A stretch of DNA of 39,837 nt from positions 1 to 39,837 of the IMG/VR virus record IMGVR_UViG_3300008110_000261. One strand, given 5' to 3'. The DNA is from a virus. Below, in pieces: positions 1 through 8,160 of this stretch. The translations under genes and the position numbers were made by a program. Numbering within the stretch: position 1 is the first letter of the stretch; every line of letters starts with the position of its first letter. The notes beneath the pieces were generated by a model that was given only the letters and a program-made list of their open reading frames with translations, was not told the DNA's origin and ran no database searches.

Positions 1-114
1 CAAGTCCTGCAGTCCAGATCTGACATTGCAGTACTCTGAGACTGGTTGTTCGTGCAGGACTCGCTCATGGAAGTTCTCTACTTGGATTCCAAATTTAGGG
101 CAATGCACAAACTT
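1..114. repeat. Terminal direct repeat, left copy
   Basis: These 114 bases are identical to the last 114 bases of the window. The minus-strand PAPS-reductase-like gene reads through the repeat without a stop and finishes beyond it in the other end of the window, so the repeat most likely marks closure of a circular contig or a circularly permuted genome. A true short terminal repeat of the virion DNA is possible but less likely, because a gene spans it. Confidence 0.95.
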
Positions 115-783
115 GCCAAGTCGCTTGTCCACACAGTTGAAGCAGGCATGAACATAGTCTGAGTTCATGTGCTTATTGGGCTTGCTGACCACATTTTCGT
201 CGTAGCGAAACCGGTCGAATGGAACCTCGTTTGTTTTCAAGTACGAAGCCACATCTTCGTCCGTCCAAGTTCTGAGCGGAAACCACATCTCGGTGTTTTG
301 GCCCAAAGACTTTTTATCGACTTCCAGAGGGATACTCCCGGTAATGGGATCCTCGTCACTGTTTTTGTGTCCGCACAGCAAGACATCAAAGTCAGACACA
401 ATGTGTCCCTTGGGTCGGTTCAGCCATTCCTTGCCGCACACCCAAGGAGACTCCGCATCCATGGGTTCGGTTCCGCGCATCACCTTCAGCACACCTTCCC
501 CAAGAGAGTATGTCTCACAGACATCAATCCTGTTGTTGCCATGCGTTAATGCCACCGATACAGGAACCCAATCGTGTACGGTCATGCCATACAGTTCCTG
601 CAGCCTGTGATGAAATGCGTACTTGTGAGACAAAAATGGAAGCTTGAAGTGAATGACCTCAATGTCCGGCCGGATGTTTCTGGCAAGATCGAGCAGCACG
701 GTGCTGTCTTTCCCGCCACTCCAGAGAACCGCAGGTCTTTTGGCTGCACACAAAGCAAGCCGTATGATGTCTTGAGCCGTCAT
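1..783 (-). CDS. PAPS reductase / adenine-nucleotide alpha hydrolase family protein (N-terminal 261 codons; cut by window edge)
   Basis: The frame starts at an ATG overlapping the stop of the preceding gene (TAATG) and runs off the window edge. On the circle it continues from 39723 to a TGA at 39667, giving 279 residues. Residues 22-27 are SGGKDS, the pyrophosphate-binding loop of the N-type ATP pyrophosphatases that include PAPS reductase, DndC and TilS. The C-terminal part has paired cysteines (HACFNCVDKR, then VHCPKFG near residue 220) that could bind metal or a cluster. Known members of this superfamily activate a substrate with ATP; phage members are common and mostly of unproven role, with sulfur metabolism or nucleic acid modification as usual guesses. 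Its 3' end overlaps a CxxCxxCC protein, a possible Fe-S partner. Family assignment is firm; substrate is not inferable. Confidence 0.85.
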   Translation of the reverse strand, partial: MTAQDIIRLALCAAKRPAVLWSGGKDSTVLLDLARNIRPDIEVIHFKLPFLSHKYAFHHRLQELYGMTVHDWVPVSVALTHGNNRIDVCETYSLGEGVLKVMRGTEPMDAESPWVCGKEWLNRPKGHIVSDFDVLLCGHKNSDEDPITGSIPLEVDKKSLGQNTEMWFPLRTWTDEDVASYLKTNEVPFDRFRYDENVVSKPNKHMNSDYVHACFNCVDKRLGKFVHCPKFGIQVENFHERVLHEQPVSEYCNVRSGLQDL

Positions 784-2570
784 TAAAATGCTATTCCTGC
801 ACCAGTAAGTAGCCCGCCACCAATTGCACCAATCATACCCATTTGACCAGCACTCTTGGCTGCGTTGGCTTGAGCCTGCGCCCCGGCCAAGTTCATCTGT
901 GCGTTGTACGCTCCGTAGATGCTTCCCATTCCCGTTTGCGACTCCGGATTGAAGTACTGCGGTCCAGCCTGCTGCTGCATCGCCATTGCCATTTGCTGCG
1001 CCTGTCCTTCCTGACCTTGGAGAATCGGTTGCTTGTAAAAAGCCTGAAGGATTGGAGCTTGGGCTGCCTGCAATTGAGACATGGCACCAGCACCCAACGC
1101 GGCCTGTCCGGCTTGTGCTTGGGTGGCTGCCATATAAGCCTGCTGGTCAGCCTGCTGGCGTTGCAATGCCTGCTGGAAGGCAGCCTGCTGCTGCGCCATG
1201 CCGTAGCCAATCGCGGCTTGTTGCCGTTCCATGGACTGCGCAAGTGCAGGTTGGTAGATGGCTTGAATTGTGCCGGCGGCCTGTTGGGCGTTGGCTAGGC
1301 GTTGCTGATAGCGTTGGTTGGCAACCTGAGACCGGTTGAGAATTTCGGCACCCACAGCTTGGTTGCCTAGCGCAGTTCCTCGAGCAGCAAAGGCAGACCG
1401 TGCTGTCTGATCAGCAATGCGTTGCTCTTCCGGAGTCAGTCCGCGACCGGCCGCTAACTCCTGTCTGGAACTTTGTTCCAAGAATTTGGCATAGTCCGCC
1501 ATCCCGGGCATGGTGCCCAGATACTGGTTTACTGACCTGCGATCCAAGTTTTGGATGTTGGATGCCAGTCCTTCGTTCGGAATAAACTCCGACGGGGTGT
1601 ACTGCGTCTGCATTGCCGGCATCATCGGCAATGTCTGAGCGGCGTAATCGGGCTGCGGAATCGCAGAAGTTTGTGCAGCCTGAGGTGTTGCGGCGGGTGT
1701 TGCGGCGGGTGCCTGAGAGGCCATTGCAGCAGCAGGATCGTAGCTTGCCATGTAGGCAGACATTTGTTCTGCCTGTTGCGGTGCGTTTTGATTGTAAGCC
1801 GCAAGATCCGCTTTGTACTGGGCGATCTTGGCGTTTTGTTCATCAATTGCCGCTTGGTTTGTTATGCCTCCAGTACCTCGCCCAACGCGGCTTCCATAAA
1901 TAGGGGCAATGGGGCCACCGGGATCAGTCGGAGGCAAAGCCATTGCAGGCACATTTGCCTGAGACTGCTGAGACAATTGCAGGAATTTGTCCGACAAACC
2001 TTGGTCGATTTGAAGATCAGCAGCAGGTTGCTGTTGGGTTTGCTGCGCTGCAACAGGAGCCATCCCTGTCTGTTGAGCAGCAGGAGGCATGGAAATCATG
2101 GACGGCATTATCTGCTGTTGAGCAGGAGGAACAATCCTTCCATACGGATCCCGAACCGCATTTTGGTAAGACGCAAAGACAGGTCGATTTAGCGACTGCG
2201 CCATTGCCGACTGCGCCAACTGACCCGCGCCGGCAACAGCTTGAGCGTACCCCGGGGTCAGCGCATTAAACGCTTGCTGGTACTGCGGAAGAGTTGTCTG
2301 AAGTTGCTGTAGTTCGGCTGCACGATTGGCCTGATTGTACGCAGCTTCCATCTGCGCAATCTGCGGGTAAGCCTGACGCGCAATGTTCAGCGACTGCTGC
2401 GCTTGAAATGCCTGTTGGGCTGCCTGAAGGACATTGTAAAGTGGCTGGTACTTGGCTTCCGAGGCATACACCTGCGGCGCCATCTCCACTTGTGCTTTCA
2501 GGATGTCGCGCATCGACTCCTGATAATTTGGAGCCTGTGGGGACTGAATGACTGTATCTCCTCCGCCCAT
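783..2570 (-). CDS. Ala/Gln-rich virion protein, probable DNA-ejection (internal core) protein
   Basis: 595 residues, extremely rich in Ala and Gln, with long predicted helices (many AQQA, QAQA and QQQA runs). It begins MGGGDTVIQSPQAPNYQ and ends with a glycine-rich hydrophobic segment (GMIGAIGGGLLTGAGIAF) able to insert in a membrane. Composition, size and position after an acetyltransferase-like gene resemble the internal or ejection proteins of podoviruses, which leave the capsid with the DNA and line a channel through the cell envelope. No enzymatic motif is visible. The preceding gene overlaps its first 305 bases in another frame. The stop overlaps the ATG of the PAPS-reductase-like gene. 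The virion role is inferred from composition and context, not from a recognised domain. Confidence 0.7.
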   Translation of the reverse strand: MGGGDTVIQSPQAPNYQESMRDILKAQVEMAPQVYASEAKYQPLYNVLQAAQQAFQAQQSLNIARQAYPQIAQMEAAYNQANRAAELQQLQTTLPQYQQAFNALTPGYAQAVAGAGQLAQSAMAQSLNRPVFASYQNAVRDPYGRIVPPAQQQIMPSMISMPPAAQQTGMAPVAAQQTQQQPAADLQIDQGLSDKFLQLSQQSQANVPAMALPPTDPGGPIAPIYGSRVGRGTGGITNQAAIDEQNAKIAQYKADLAAYNQNAPQQAEQMSAYMASYDPAAAMASQAPAATPAATPQAAQTSAIPQPDYAAQTLPMMPAMQTQYTPSEFIPNEGLASNIQNLDRRSVNQYLGTMPGMADYAKFLEQSSRQELAAGRGLTPEEQRIADQTARSAFAARGTALGNQAVGAEILNRSQVANQRYQQRLANAQQAAGTIQAIYQPALAQSMERQQAAIGYGMAQQQAAFQQALQRQQADQQAYMAATQAQAGQAALGAGAMSQLQAAQAPILQAFYKQPILQGQEGQAQQMAMAMQQQAGPQYFNPESQTGMGSIYGAYNAQMNLAGAQAQANAAKSAGQMGMIGAIGGGLLTGAGIAF

Positions 2571-2967
2571 AAGACAGAATTCTTTCTAGTTTCCTAAAGG
2601 TTAACGGAACTGGTTGTTTCTTTCTCCAAGTGTACAGTTCCTTTACGGGGTGCTTGGTTTCTAAAAATTGTCTGAGAACTTCGGCGTGAGCTTGGACATT
2701 GTCCGCCCATACTACATGGGCAGTCCATATTCCATTTTCCTCAGACCAATTCCAGTCAAAATCTCGCTTACCGGGATGCGCTGTTGAGACACCTCGAATC
2801 TCACCGTTTTGCTCGCTCCAGTAGATCGAATTGTGGACTCCATAAAAGGAAAGGTAGTTCTCAACTTCGCTTTTGGTTGCGTGCCCAACCATTCCAAGAT
2901 GGTTGAGTGACTTGCGGTAAAATGCTTCGACTATTTTATCCCAAAGTTCTAGCGTTAATTTTTTCAC
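2266..2967 (-). CDS. GNAT-like acetyltransferase fold protein with anomalous C-terminal overlap
   Basis: The frame opens with GTG (an in-frame TGA lies two codons upstream). The first ~135 residues look like the small GNAT-like proteins found beside internal virion genes of podoviruses: LWDKIVEAFYRKSLNHLG, a strand-like TAHVVWADNVQAHAEVLRQF, then LYTWRKKQPVPLTFRKLERILSYGRRR. From about residue 137 to 233 the frame runs through the start of the downstream gene and becomes a Ser/Gly/Cys-rich sequence typical of a wrong frame. The real protein therefore probably ends near the start codon of the next gene (about 2570), and the missing stop is either an indel or a genuine C-terminal extension. A catalytic acetyltransferase activity is not demonstrated by any residue I can point to. 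Confidence 0.6.
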   Translation of the reverse strand: MKKLTLELWDKIVEAFYRKSLNHLGMVGHATKSEVENYLSFYGVHNSIYWSEQNGEIRGVSTAHPGKRDFDWNWSEENGIWTAHVVWADNVQAHAEVLRQFLETKHPVKELYTWRKKQPVPLTFRKLERILSYGRRRYSHSVPTGSKLSGVDARHPESTSGDGAAGVCLGSQVPATLQCPSGSPTGISSAAVAEHCASGLPADCADGSCVQSGQSCSRTTATSDNSSAVPASV

Positions 2968-2975
2968 AAATCATA

Positions 2976-4403
2976 TTAAGGCGTAACGCTTGGAGGAAGA
3001 ACGGCAGAAATTGCAAACGAAGCTGCCCAAAGAGGATATTGTACTCCATCTCCGTAAGTGTAAAAAAATCCTATATGGCTTCCTGTTCTGGTTGATCCAA
3101 ATCCTTCAGGAATATCCTGATTGTATAAATAAGTTGTTCTTCCAACATCCCTCATCGAGTACGCAAGAGATCCTGCATATTGATACAAGTTAGCAGATCC
3201 AGAAACTTGGTCACATCTAACAGGAGTAGTTACTGCCAATGTTGGAGGCTGATTTGTAACAATGTCATTAATGTAATTTACATAATACTTGGATATGGCA
3301 GTCATATCCATGTAAATGCTCTTCACATTGTAACCGTACTCGTTTGTTTTAAGATTTGTGGAATCGTAAACAAGAGAAAGCTGCACGCTTCCGCTAAAAG
3401 CGGTTGTCTCCGGAGTTGTGATCGTAAAGGTTCTGGCAGCAAGATTGGCGGATGTAATCTGGTACAACCTTCCAGTTACACCAGCAGTCCCGGTGTTAAT
3501 GCCGATGTACTGCGTTGCAAAAAAGAATGGATTTGCAGAATCGTAGTACCTAGACGGCAAAGATCCGTAGCTGATTGTCATTTCCGACGATCCTGCCGTT
3601 CGCGATCCAATGACCGTCAAAAACCTACTGGTGTCTACCGTTGTTCCGGGAACCGTTGCGTTGTAAAAATAGGCAGACGCTACCAACCTTGGAGATGTGG
3701 CAATCAAGCCATCAAGGTAGCTTTTGGTAATAACATCAGTTGATGTACTGGGTATGTTTGATGTCTGAACACGACCAAAGACATATGTGCCAGCAATATT
3801 GGCTCCGCCACGCGGAATGGTGGTGTCATCCACATACCCTTTGGTTGCCGCACCCAAAGCCACGGTTGGGCTAGTTGCCAACACCACAGGTCCGGTAAAA
3901 GTGGCTCCAGACAAGCTTGCCTTCAACGCATCCGCATTATCAACATACTGTTTAGTGGCAGCCTCAAGAGCAATTGAGGGATCTTCTTTGAGCAAAACCG
4001 GCCCTGTGAATGTGTCTCCAGCCTTGTTGGCCGGAGTATAACCAATAATGTTTTGCTTGGTTGCCAGTCCGGTGTCTACATACCCCTTGGAGGCTGCGGA
4101 TAAAGATGCTGTGGGCAGTGAGTTGGAAAGTGTCAACTCGCCCGTCATAGGCTGCGACCCATCTCTTGGCAGATACGGAGTTAACGATGGGTTAATGGCA
4201 GTTGCGGCTTGAGCGAGCGTCATCTGCTTTAGCGCTCCACTCTGCACACACAACAAAATGTCGCTCGTTGTAGATGCTGCCACTTGCGGCTGCGTGTTGA
4301 TTGCCCCGGGAACCAACACCGCATTGTTGACATGAGCGTTCAGGTTGGCAGCCGTAACTTGACCACCGTCTGCATAATTTACTCCTGCTTGAATTTGAGC
4401 CAT
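2976..4403 (-). CDS. Tail fibre protein with phage tail-repeat motifs
   Basis: 475 residues. The N-terminal half contains several copies of a short fibre repeat of the form KGYVD or KQYVD...K preceded by TFTGPV(V/L)L (for example residues near DTFTGPVLLKEDPSIALEAATKQ and TFTGPVVLATSP), a pattern known from trimeric tail fibres and host-recognition proteins. The C-terminal ~250 residues are Ser/Thr/Tyr-rich and beta-like with no recognised domain, as expected for a receptor-binding tip. The start is supported by GAGGAG about eight bases before the ATG. It lies directly after the nozzle-like tail gene. Fibre identity is secure; receptor is unknown. Confidence 0.85.
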   Translation of the reverse strand: MAQIQAGVNYADGGQVTAANLNAHVNNAVLVPGAINTQPQVAASTTSDILLCVQSGALKQMTLAQAATAINPSLTPYLPRDGSQPMTGELTLSNSLPTASLSAASKGYVDTGLATKQNIIGYTPANKAGDTFTGPVLLKEDPSIALEAATKQYVDNADALKASLSGATFTGPVVLATSPTVALGAATKGYVDDTTIPRGGANIAGTYVFGRVQTSNIPSTSTDVITKSYLDGLIATSPRLVASAYFYNATVPGTTVDTSRFLTVIGSRTAGSSEMTISYGSLPSRYYDSANPFFFATQYIGINTGTAGVTGRLYQITSANLAARTFTITTPETTAFSGSVQLSLVYDSTNLKTNEYGYNVKSIYMDMTAISKYYVNYINDIVTNQPPTLAVTTPVRCDQVSGSANLYQYAGSLAYSMRDVGRTTYLYNQDIPEGFGSTRTGSHIGFFYTYGDGVQYPLWAASFAISAVLPPSVTP

Positions 4404-4407
4404 ATGA

Positions 4408-6645
4408 CTACTCCTCTGTTATCATTCCACGGTTCGCTTGAATAGCATAAACACTGGCACTCCTAAGGGAAGGTCTGCCTGTGTTAAAATTTACCTGAAG
4501 ATCGATGCCAACTCCTTTCATGGCAATGCGCGGGCGAATTGTGCCATCGCTTTGACCAGATCCAGCAAACACATAACGCAGCACTTCTTCCGTAGAGTCG
4601 GGATCGTATACTGTGGCAAAAACGGCCACATCATCCCCGGGGTTGTTGGTAAATTGAAGTTCAGCTCTTGAGTACCGTTTAGTTGCCTGCGTTCCAAAGC
4701 CGTATTCGCGAGTGCGCACGCTGGCGGCGATTGGAGTTAAAATGTACGACAAACTGTTGATAGTTGCCGGCAGCGTGAATGGAAGAATTGGAGTTCCGGT
4801 TACGCCAAGAAACTCATCTCCGCTTTCGAGTTGTTCTGTCAAAAATATACCACCATATGCTCCTGCCAAAAATGTAGTTGGTCTGCCGGCGGGAATTGGT
4901 TGAGCTAATGGAACTTGTGTTGGCTTGCCAATGTCTGAAACAATAAACAACCTACGCTTGTTGTTATAAAGTGCCGGAACAAAATTATCAATGTACATCC
5001 CATCTGGGTATGTATCTATACTTTCCCACGCTTGATTAAGCGTGTTGTACACAAGAATAGAATTGTTCTTTACGGCTTCGCTAGTAGGGAAAGCAATAAA
5101 GAAACGATTATCAAAATAAGTAGCTGTAACCTTTCTTGCGTAATCGAAATTGACATTATCAAAGTAGTCATCGATTGGTTCGCTAAGTGGAAGTGTGTTG
5201 CCGAGCAACTTGAGATCAAGCTGTGGCGTGAGCATATGCACTCCCTTGCCACTAAAGAAAAAGACAAACTGTCCGGCAGGCACAATGCTGTGTCGGGCCA
5301 AGCATCCAACCTCGGTCGTCACCACCGTGATCTGGCTGCGATCTGGAGCTGTGGGATCAAACCGTGGATCAATGTACGCCACAAAGATGCTCTTTGACAT
5401 GAAGAGCAGGAACTGGTTCTCAATCCAAGGCAAGGTTCCTACAATCGAATCGTAGCCACCCTGATTGATGGTGTACACATTGAGCGGATCGTACCGGTCG
5501 CTCAGAATGTCCGTAGCTGTAATCTGGGTGTCTGCTGTCTTGACGACAATCCTGTTCTGGAAATAAAAACCGAATTCTGCCGGAGGCAATGGGTAAGTGC
5601 CACTTGGGTCAACGCCTGTCTGATCTACAAAACTTAACGAACCAGACACACCATCCCAGACAAGCGGCGGATTGGCTTGCTGTGCCAAGAATCCGGTGAT
5701 GTTCGTGTGCGCTTGGATGGTTGAGCCAGTCGTATTGGTGAACTGAAAGGTAAACTGAGTCGTACTCGGCACAGTCGCCACGATGAAGTTAGCGTGAAAG
5801 TACGGGTGCTGATACGGAGTAACCGTGTCGATTAGGTTGACTTCAGATCCCACTCGCAAACCATGTGCGGTAGCCGTCGTCACCGTCACCGTGATGGTAT
5901 TACCGTTCTGAACCTGTGGATTGGTGACTGTTGCGGTGATCTTTGGTCCCGGAAGGCCGCGAAAGATGTACAGCTTGTCGAGTGCCTGAACGATCTCCGG
6001 CTCAAACGAGAACGACGGCAGTATCACTGATACCGGAGTGTTTACTGCGTTTTGGTTTACCGGAGGAAGCGGATAAGCACTTGCTAAATTTAAAGCGTAA
6101 TATATTTCAGTCCCAGTTACTTGCAAAATGTCATACTCATAATATATGACATTAGGATTGCTTGTCGAACTTCCAATTTTTATTTTGTCACCAACATTAA
6201 TTCCAATGGTCGTTTGAACATTGATCCACTGAGTGTATGGTTGGCCAAGCGGCGGAGCCGGCTGCGGAATTGTGGTTGGAAATATGCCCGGAATTTGAGT
6301 CGTCAGCGTGCCAATTGGCAGGTAGCGTCCGGTTGGGAAGGTGTACTTGGAAGAAAAGGTCTGCCGCTGAGTGTTGTACAGCACCATCCCGTCGGTGAAC
6401 AGCAGCACTACATTGTCTTCACCAGCAGGATTCACATAGTACCCAGAACCACTCTGCATGAGTGCGTTCAGCGTGTCATCCGTCATCCGCTCGCATCCCT
6501 TGCGAGGCTGTGCTGTTCCGCGTTGCAGCCGCATATTCCGCGACGACTGCAGGATTCCCGGCTTCAGATTGGCAGGATCAAGACGCGACGAAAATCCGAT
6601 AAAGTTGTTATCGTTTTCTACACCGGACTGGTCGCCTTCTGCCAT
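4408..6645 (-). CDS. Large tail protein, nozzle-like (tail tubular protein B type)
   Basis: 745 residues, beta-rich throughout, with repeated short strands such as NVVLLFTDGMVLYNTQ, LDKLYIFRGLPG and FFFSGKGVHMLTPQLDLKLLG, resembling a beta-propeller. The N terminus (NNFIGFSSRLDPANLKPGILQSSRNMRLQRGTAQPR has the look of a gp12/nozzle start, where a protein first anchors to a neighbouring ring). Size matches T7 gp12 (about 790 residues). It sits between the lysis genes and the fibre gene within the virion block, and its ATG overlaps the TAA of the zinc-ribbon gene (TAATG). Assignment as tail nozzle rests on length, composition and context; I did not recognise a diagnostic motif. Confidence 0.65.
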   Translation of the reverse strand: MAEGDQSGVENDNNFIGFSSRLDPANLKPGILQSSRNMRLQRGTAQPRKGCERMTDDTLNALMQSGSGYYVNPAGEDNVVLLFTDGMVLYNTQRQTFSSKYTFPTGRYLPIGTLTTQIPGIFPTTIPQPAPPLGQPYTQWINVQTTIGINVGDKIKIGSSTSNPNVIYYEYDILQVTGTEIYYALNLASAYPLPPVNQNAVNTPVSVILPSFSFEPEIVQALDKLYIFRGLPGPKITATVTNPQVQNGNTITVTVTTATAHGLRVGSEVNLIDTVTPYQHPYFHANFIVATVPSTTQFTFQFTNTTGSTIQAHTNITGFLAQQANPPLVWDGVSGSLSFVDQTGVDPSGTYPLPPAEFGFYFQNRIVVKTADTQITATDILSDRYDPLNVYTINQGGYDSIVGTLPWIENQFLLFMSKSIFVAYIDPRFDPTAPDRSQITVVTTEVGCLARHSIVPAGQFVFFFSGKGVHMLTPQLDLKLLGNTLPLSEPIDDYFDNVNFDYARKVTATYFDNRFFIAFPTSEAVKNNSILVYNTLNQAWESIDTYPDGMYIDNFVPALYNNKRRLFIVSDIGKPTQVPLAQPIPAGRPTTFLAGAYGGIFLTEQLESGDEFLGVTGTPILPFTLPATINSLSYILTPIAASVRTREYGFGTQATKRYSRAELQFTNNPGDDVAVFATVYDPDSTEEVLRYVFAGSGQSDGTIRPRIAMKGVGIDLQVNFNTGRPSLRSASVYAIQANRGMITEE

Positions 6646-6887
6646 TAGTCTTTTACGATGAGCCTGTTGATCTTGTCGATGACACGCTGAAGGTCATCCT
6701 TGATGTCGAGCAAGGCCTGAAGGTCCATGCCTTCACTCTCTTCTTCACCTTCTTCCTCGCCTTCATTTTCACCGTACCCGCAATCAGGACAGGTGCCGTT
6801 TGACTTCATGTCGCAACCACAATCCGGACAATAGCTTTTGCCGGAATTTCCAAAAAGGGAACCAAGTGCAATGGTCAGCTTGCTCAT
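6645..6887 (-). CDS. Small acidic zinc-ribbon protein
   Basis: 80 residues. Residues 20-37 hold two CPDCG knuckles (CPDCGCDMKSNGTCPDCGY), a compact treble-clef or rubredoxin-like zinc ribbon. This is followed by a run of Glu and Gly (about residues 40-52) and a C-terminal amphipathic helix (MDLQALLDIKDDLQRVIDKINRLIV), possibly a dimerising coiled coil. Start and stop both overlap neighbours (ATGA with the muramidase, TAATG with the nozzle-like gene), so it is translated as part of the late unit. Function unknown; the layout suggests a small protein-protein adaptor rather than a DNA binder. Confidence 0.8.
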   Translation of the reverse strand: MSKLTIALGSLFGNSGKSYCPDCGCDMKSNGTCPDCGYGENEGEEEGEEESEGMDLQALLDIKDDLQRVIDKINRLIVKD

Positions 6888-7420
6888 GCGATGTAGTTTT
6901 TAAGTTTATCCAGCCGGTTATTCCAGCCGTTAATGAACGATTTTTGAGTTGGCTTGCGTTGCACAAGCAGGTCGTAAAATCCATCACGCTGCTCCAAAAT
7001 GCTCTTTACGATGGCATCCAAGCCAACATCTTTCACTTTGTCTTCGTATGCCATGATTGTCTTTGGTCCGATGGCACCATCATCCTTTGTGCCTACAGCT
7101 CGTTGCAGGAACTTGCCGGCTTGGCCAACGCCAACATTAACGCAGCCATCAAACTGCACAACACACAAAGGCCACGGGAACTTGTAGCAAGCTCCGGGAA
7201 TCCAGTAGTCATGGTAGTAAATGTCTTCAAGTTCTTCGTGAGACATCTCGCGCACACACCTGCGGTCCTCCTGTTTGTCGTCACGGTAGCGGTCATAAAC
7301 ACGCTGCAGGATGCCACGGTAAGTCTTTCCGCCACTATCGTGAGGATGGTTGCTGTAACCACCTTCAACGCTCAGAACAAACTCCAGAGACCGTTTAAAG
7401 CTTGGGTTGTGTGCGTTCAT
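6884..7420 (-). CDS. Endolysin: GH108-type N-acetylmuramidase
   Basis: About 178 residues from the ATG at 7420 (MNAHNPSFKR); ATG 7432 is also possible, and a frame extension to 7528 merely overlaps the holin-like gene. The core motif VEGGYSNHPHDSGGKTYRGI near the N terminus is the hallmark of glycoside hydrolase family 108 lysozymes; the Glu of EGGY is the expected catalytic residue. A C-terminal helical part (AIGPKTIMAYEDKVKD...) matches the peptidoglycan-binding domain that commonly follows, which carries GxIGPxT-like sequence. No signal peptide is visible, so release needs a holin, and two small membrane proteins lie immediately upstream. It cuts the glycan strands at the end of infection. 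Confidence 0.9.
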   Translation of the reverse strand: MNAHNPSFKRSLEFVLSVEGGYSNHPHDSGGKTYRGILQRVYDRYRDDKQEDRRCVREMSHEELEDIYYHDYWIPGACYKFPWPLCVVQFDGCVNVGVGQAGKFLQRAVGTKDDGAIGPKTIMAYEDKVKDVGLDAIVKSILEQRDGFYDLLVQRKPTQKSFINGWNNRLDKLKNYIA

Positions 7421-7565
7421 TGCGGATGACATCGACCAACCCAAAAATCGAGATAATAGCCGTCGAAATCGCGCCACCCATCCCGGTTGAGTAGATCCCG
7501 ATTGCTGCGCCAAGTTTTGCAAGTCCAAGCCAAGTGGATGGTTGTCTGAGGTATGTCTTGATCAT
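7395..7565 (-). CDS. Small membrane protein, holin candidate
   Basis: 56 residues from the ATG at 7565, which has AAGGAG six bases upstream. One hydrophobic segment of roughly 25 residues (LGAAIGIYSTGMGGAISTAIISIFGLVDVI) may form one helix or a tight hairpin, followed by a short charged tail. The next gene is the muramidase, whose start lies within this one, the usual holin-endolysin arrangement. Its own ATG overlaps the TGA of another small membrane protein. Holin function is inferred from size, hydrophobicity and position; I do not recognise the family. Confidence 0.65.
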   Translation of the reverse strand: MIKTYLRQPSTWLGLAKLGAAIGIYSTGMGGAISTAIISIFGLVDVIRNERTQPKL

Positions 7566-7735
7566 TGTTGCTCCTTGTGTTCGGTGTGTTCGATCAGTCG
7601 TTCCCAGAGTGCTTTTCTGTCTGATTCGCACTCCCTGATTTTGCCGTACAGATACCAGACGGCAATGATGGTGAATGCCATGGACAAGCCTTGGGCTGCC
7701 ACTTGGTCAAGGATGTGTGCGATGAACTTTTCCAT
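7562..7735 (-). CDS. Small single-helix membrane protein of the lysis cassette
   Basis: 57 residues from the ATG at 7735. One transmembrane segment (GLSMAFTIIAVWYLYG, about residues 16-31) is followed by a highly charged C-terminal tail rich in Glu, Lys and Arg. Together with the overlapping downstream 56-residue membrane protein this looks like a two-component holin or holin/antiholin pair, or a T4/T7-like class II holin with its partner. It terminates in an ATGA overlap with that gene. No spanin-type lipobox is present. The reading frame is well supported by its coupling; the function is an inference. Confidence 0.65.
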   Translation of the reverse strand: MEKFIAHILDQVAAQGLSMAFTIIAVWYLYGKIRECESDRKALWERLIEHTEHKEQQ

Positions 7736-7744
7736 AAAGTGCCG

Positions 7745-7891
7745 CTACTTTTTCTTAGCGGTTCTGGCAGACGCTCGAAATGCCGCTGCGGTAGGTGCGC
7801 CTTTGGATCCCGGCTTGCGCATCCGTTCCTTGCTGCCGGCAGCGATGCGCTCGCGTTTGGCGTGGATGTTGGCATACAGTCCCTTTTTCAT
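7745..7891 (-). CDS. Small basic protein (48 aa), conserved phage type
   Basis: 48 residues beginning MKKGLYANIHAKRERIAAG and ending in TAKKK, very rich in Lys, Arg and Ala. It is similar in style to short basic proteins I know from many environmental tailed phages (MKKGLY.NIHAKR...GSK..MRKPGSKGAPTA), whose function is not established. The ATG overlaps the stop of the upstream basic protein (ATGA). A nucleic-acid-binding or packaging-associated role is plausible from charge alone. Confidence 0.75.
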   Translation of the reverse strand: MKKGLYANIHAKRERIAAGSKERMRKPGSKGAPTAAAFRASARTAKKK

Positions 7892-8160
7892 CGGCAGTTC
7901 CAGCGTTTGAGGCTTGCGGCTTTTCGTGTTGGGTTGCCGTTCTTGTCTTTCATCGGCCCGGGCATTCCAGACATCCTAGCGCAGAAGCTCTTTTTGCGAG
8001 CAGCATCGGCCTTTGTCTTGGGATTGGGTGCCGGAGCCTTGAGGTTGCTGCCAGTCTCACGGTTGTACTTGGCGCGACCTTTTGCTGTCAGGCCAGCACC
8101 TTTGGAGACAGGGAGCTTTTCGCCCTTCTTGACGGAGAGGTTGACTTGTTTTTTTGGCAT
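7888..8160 (-). CDS. Basic protein of the DUF6321 type
   Basis: 90 residues. The central and C-terminal part (GLTAKGRAKYNRETGSNL, then KKSFCARMSGMPGPMKD and PTRKAASLKRWNC) matches the conserved pattern I associate with DUF6321, small Lys/Arg-rich proteins in aquatic phage genomes. Two conserved cysteines (in SFCARM and WNC) could bind metal. It is overlapped by the next small basic gene (ATGA) and preceded by a glycine-rich fibre gene. Function unknown; DUF assignment from memory of the motif. Confidence 0.75.
   Translation of the reverse strand: MPKKQVNLSVKKGEKLPVSKGAGLTAKGRAKYNRETGSNLKAPAPNPKTKADAARKKSFCARMSGMPGPMKDKNGNPTRKAASLKRWNCR

Noticed and set aside
843-2269. Several plus-strand frames opposite the Ala/Gln-rich protein
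   Set aside because: Leu/Cys/Ser-rich shadows created by GCN and CAG codons of the minus-strand gene.
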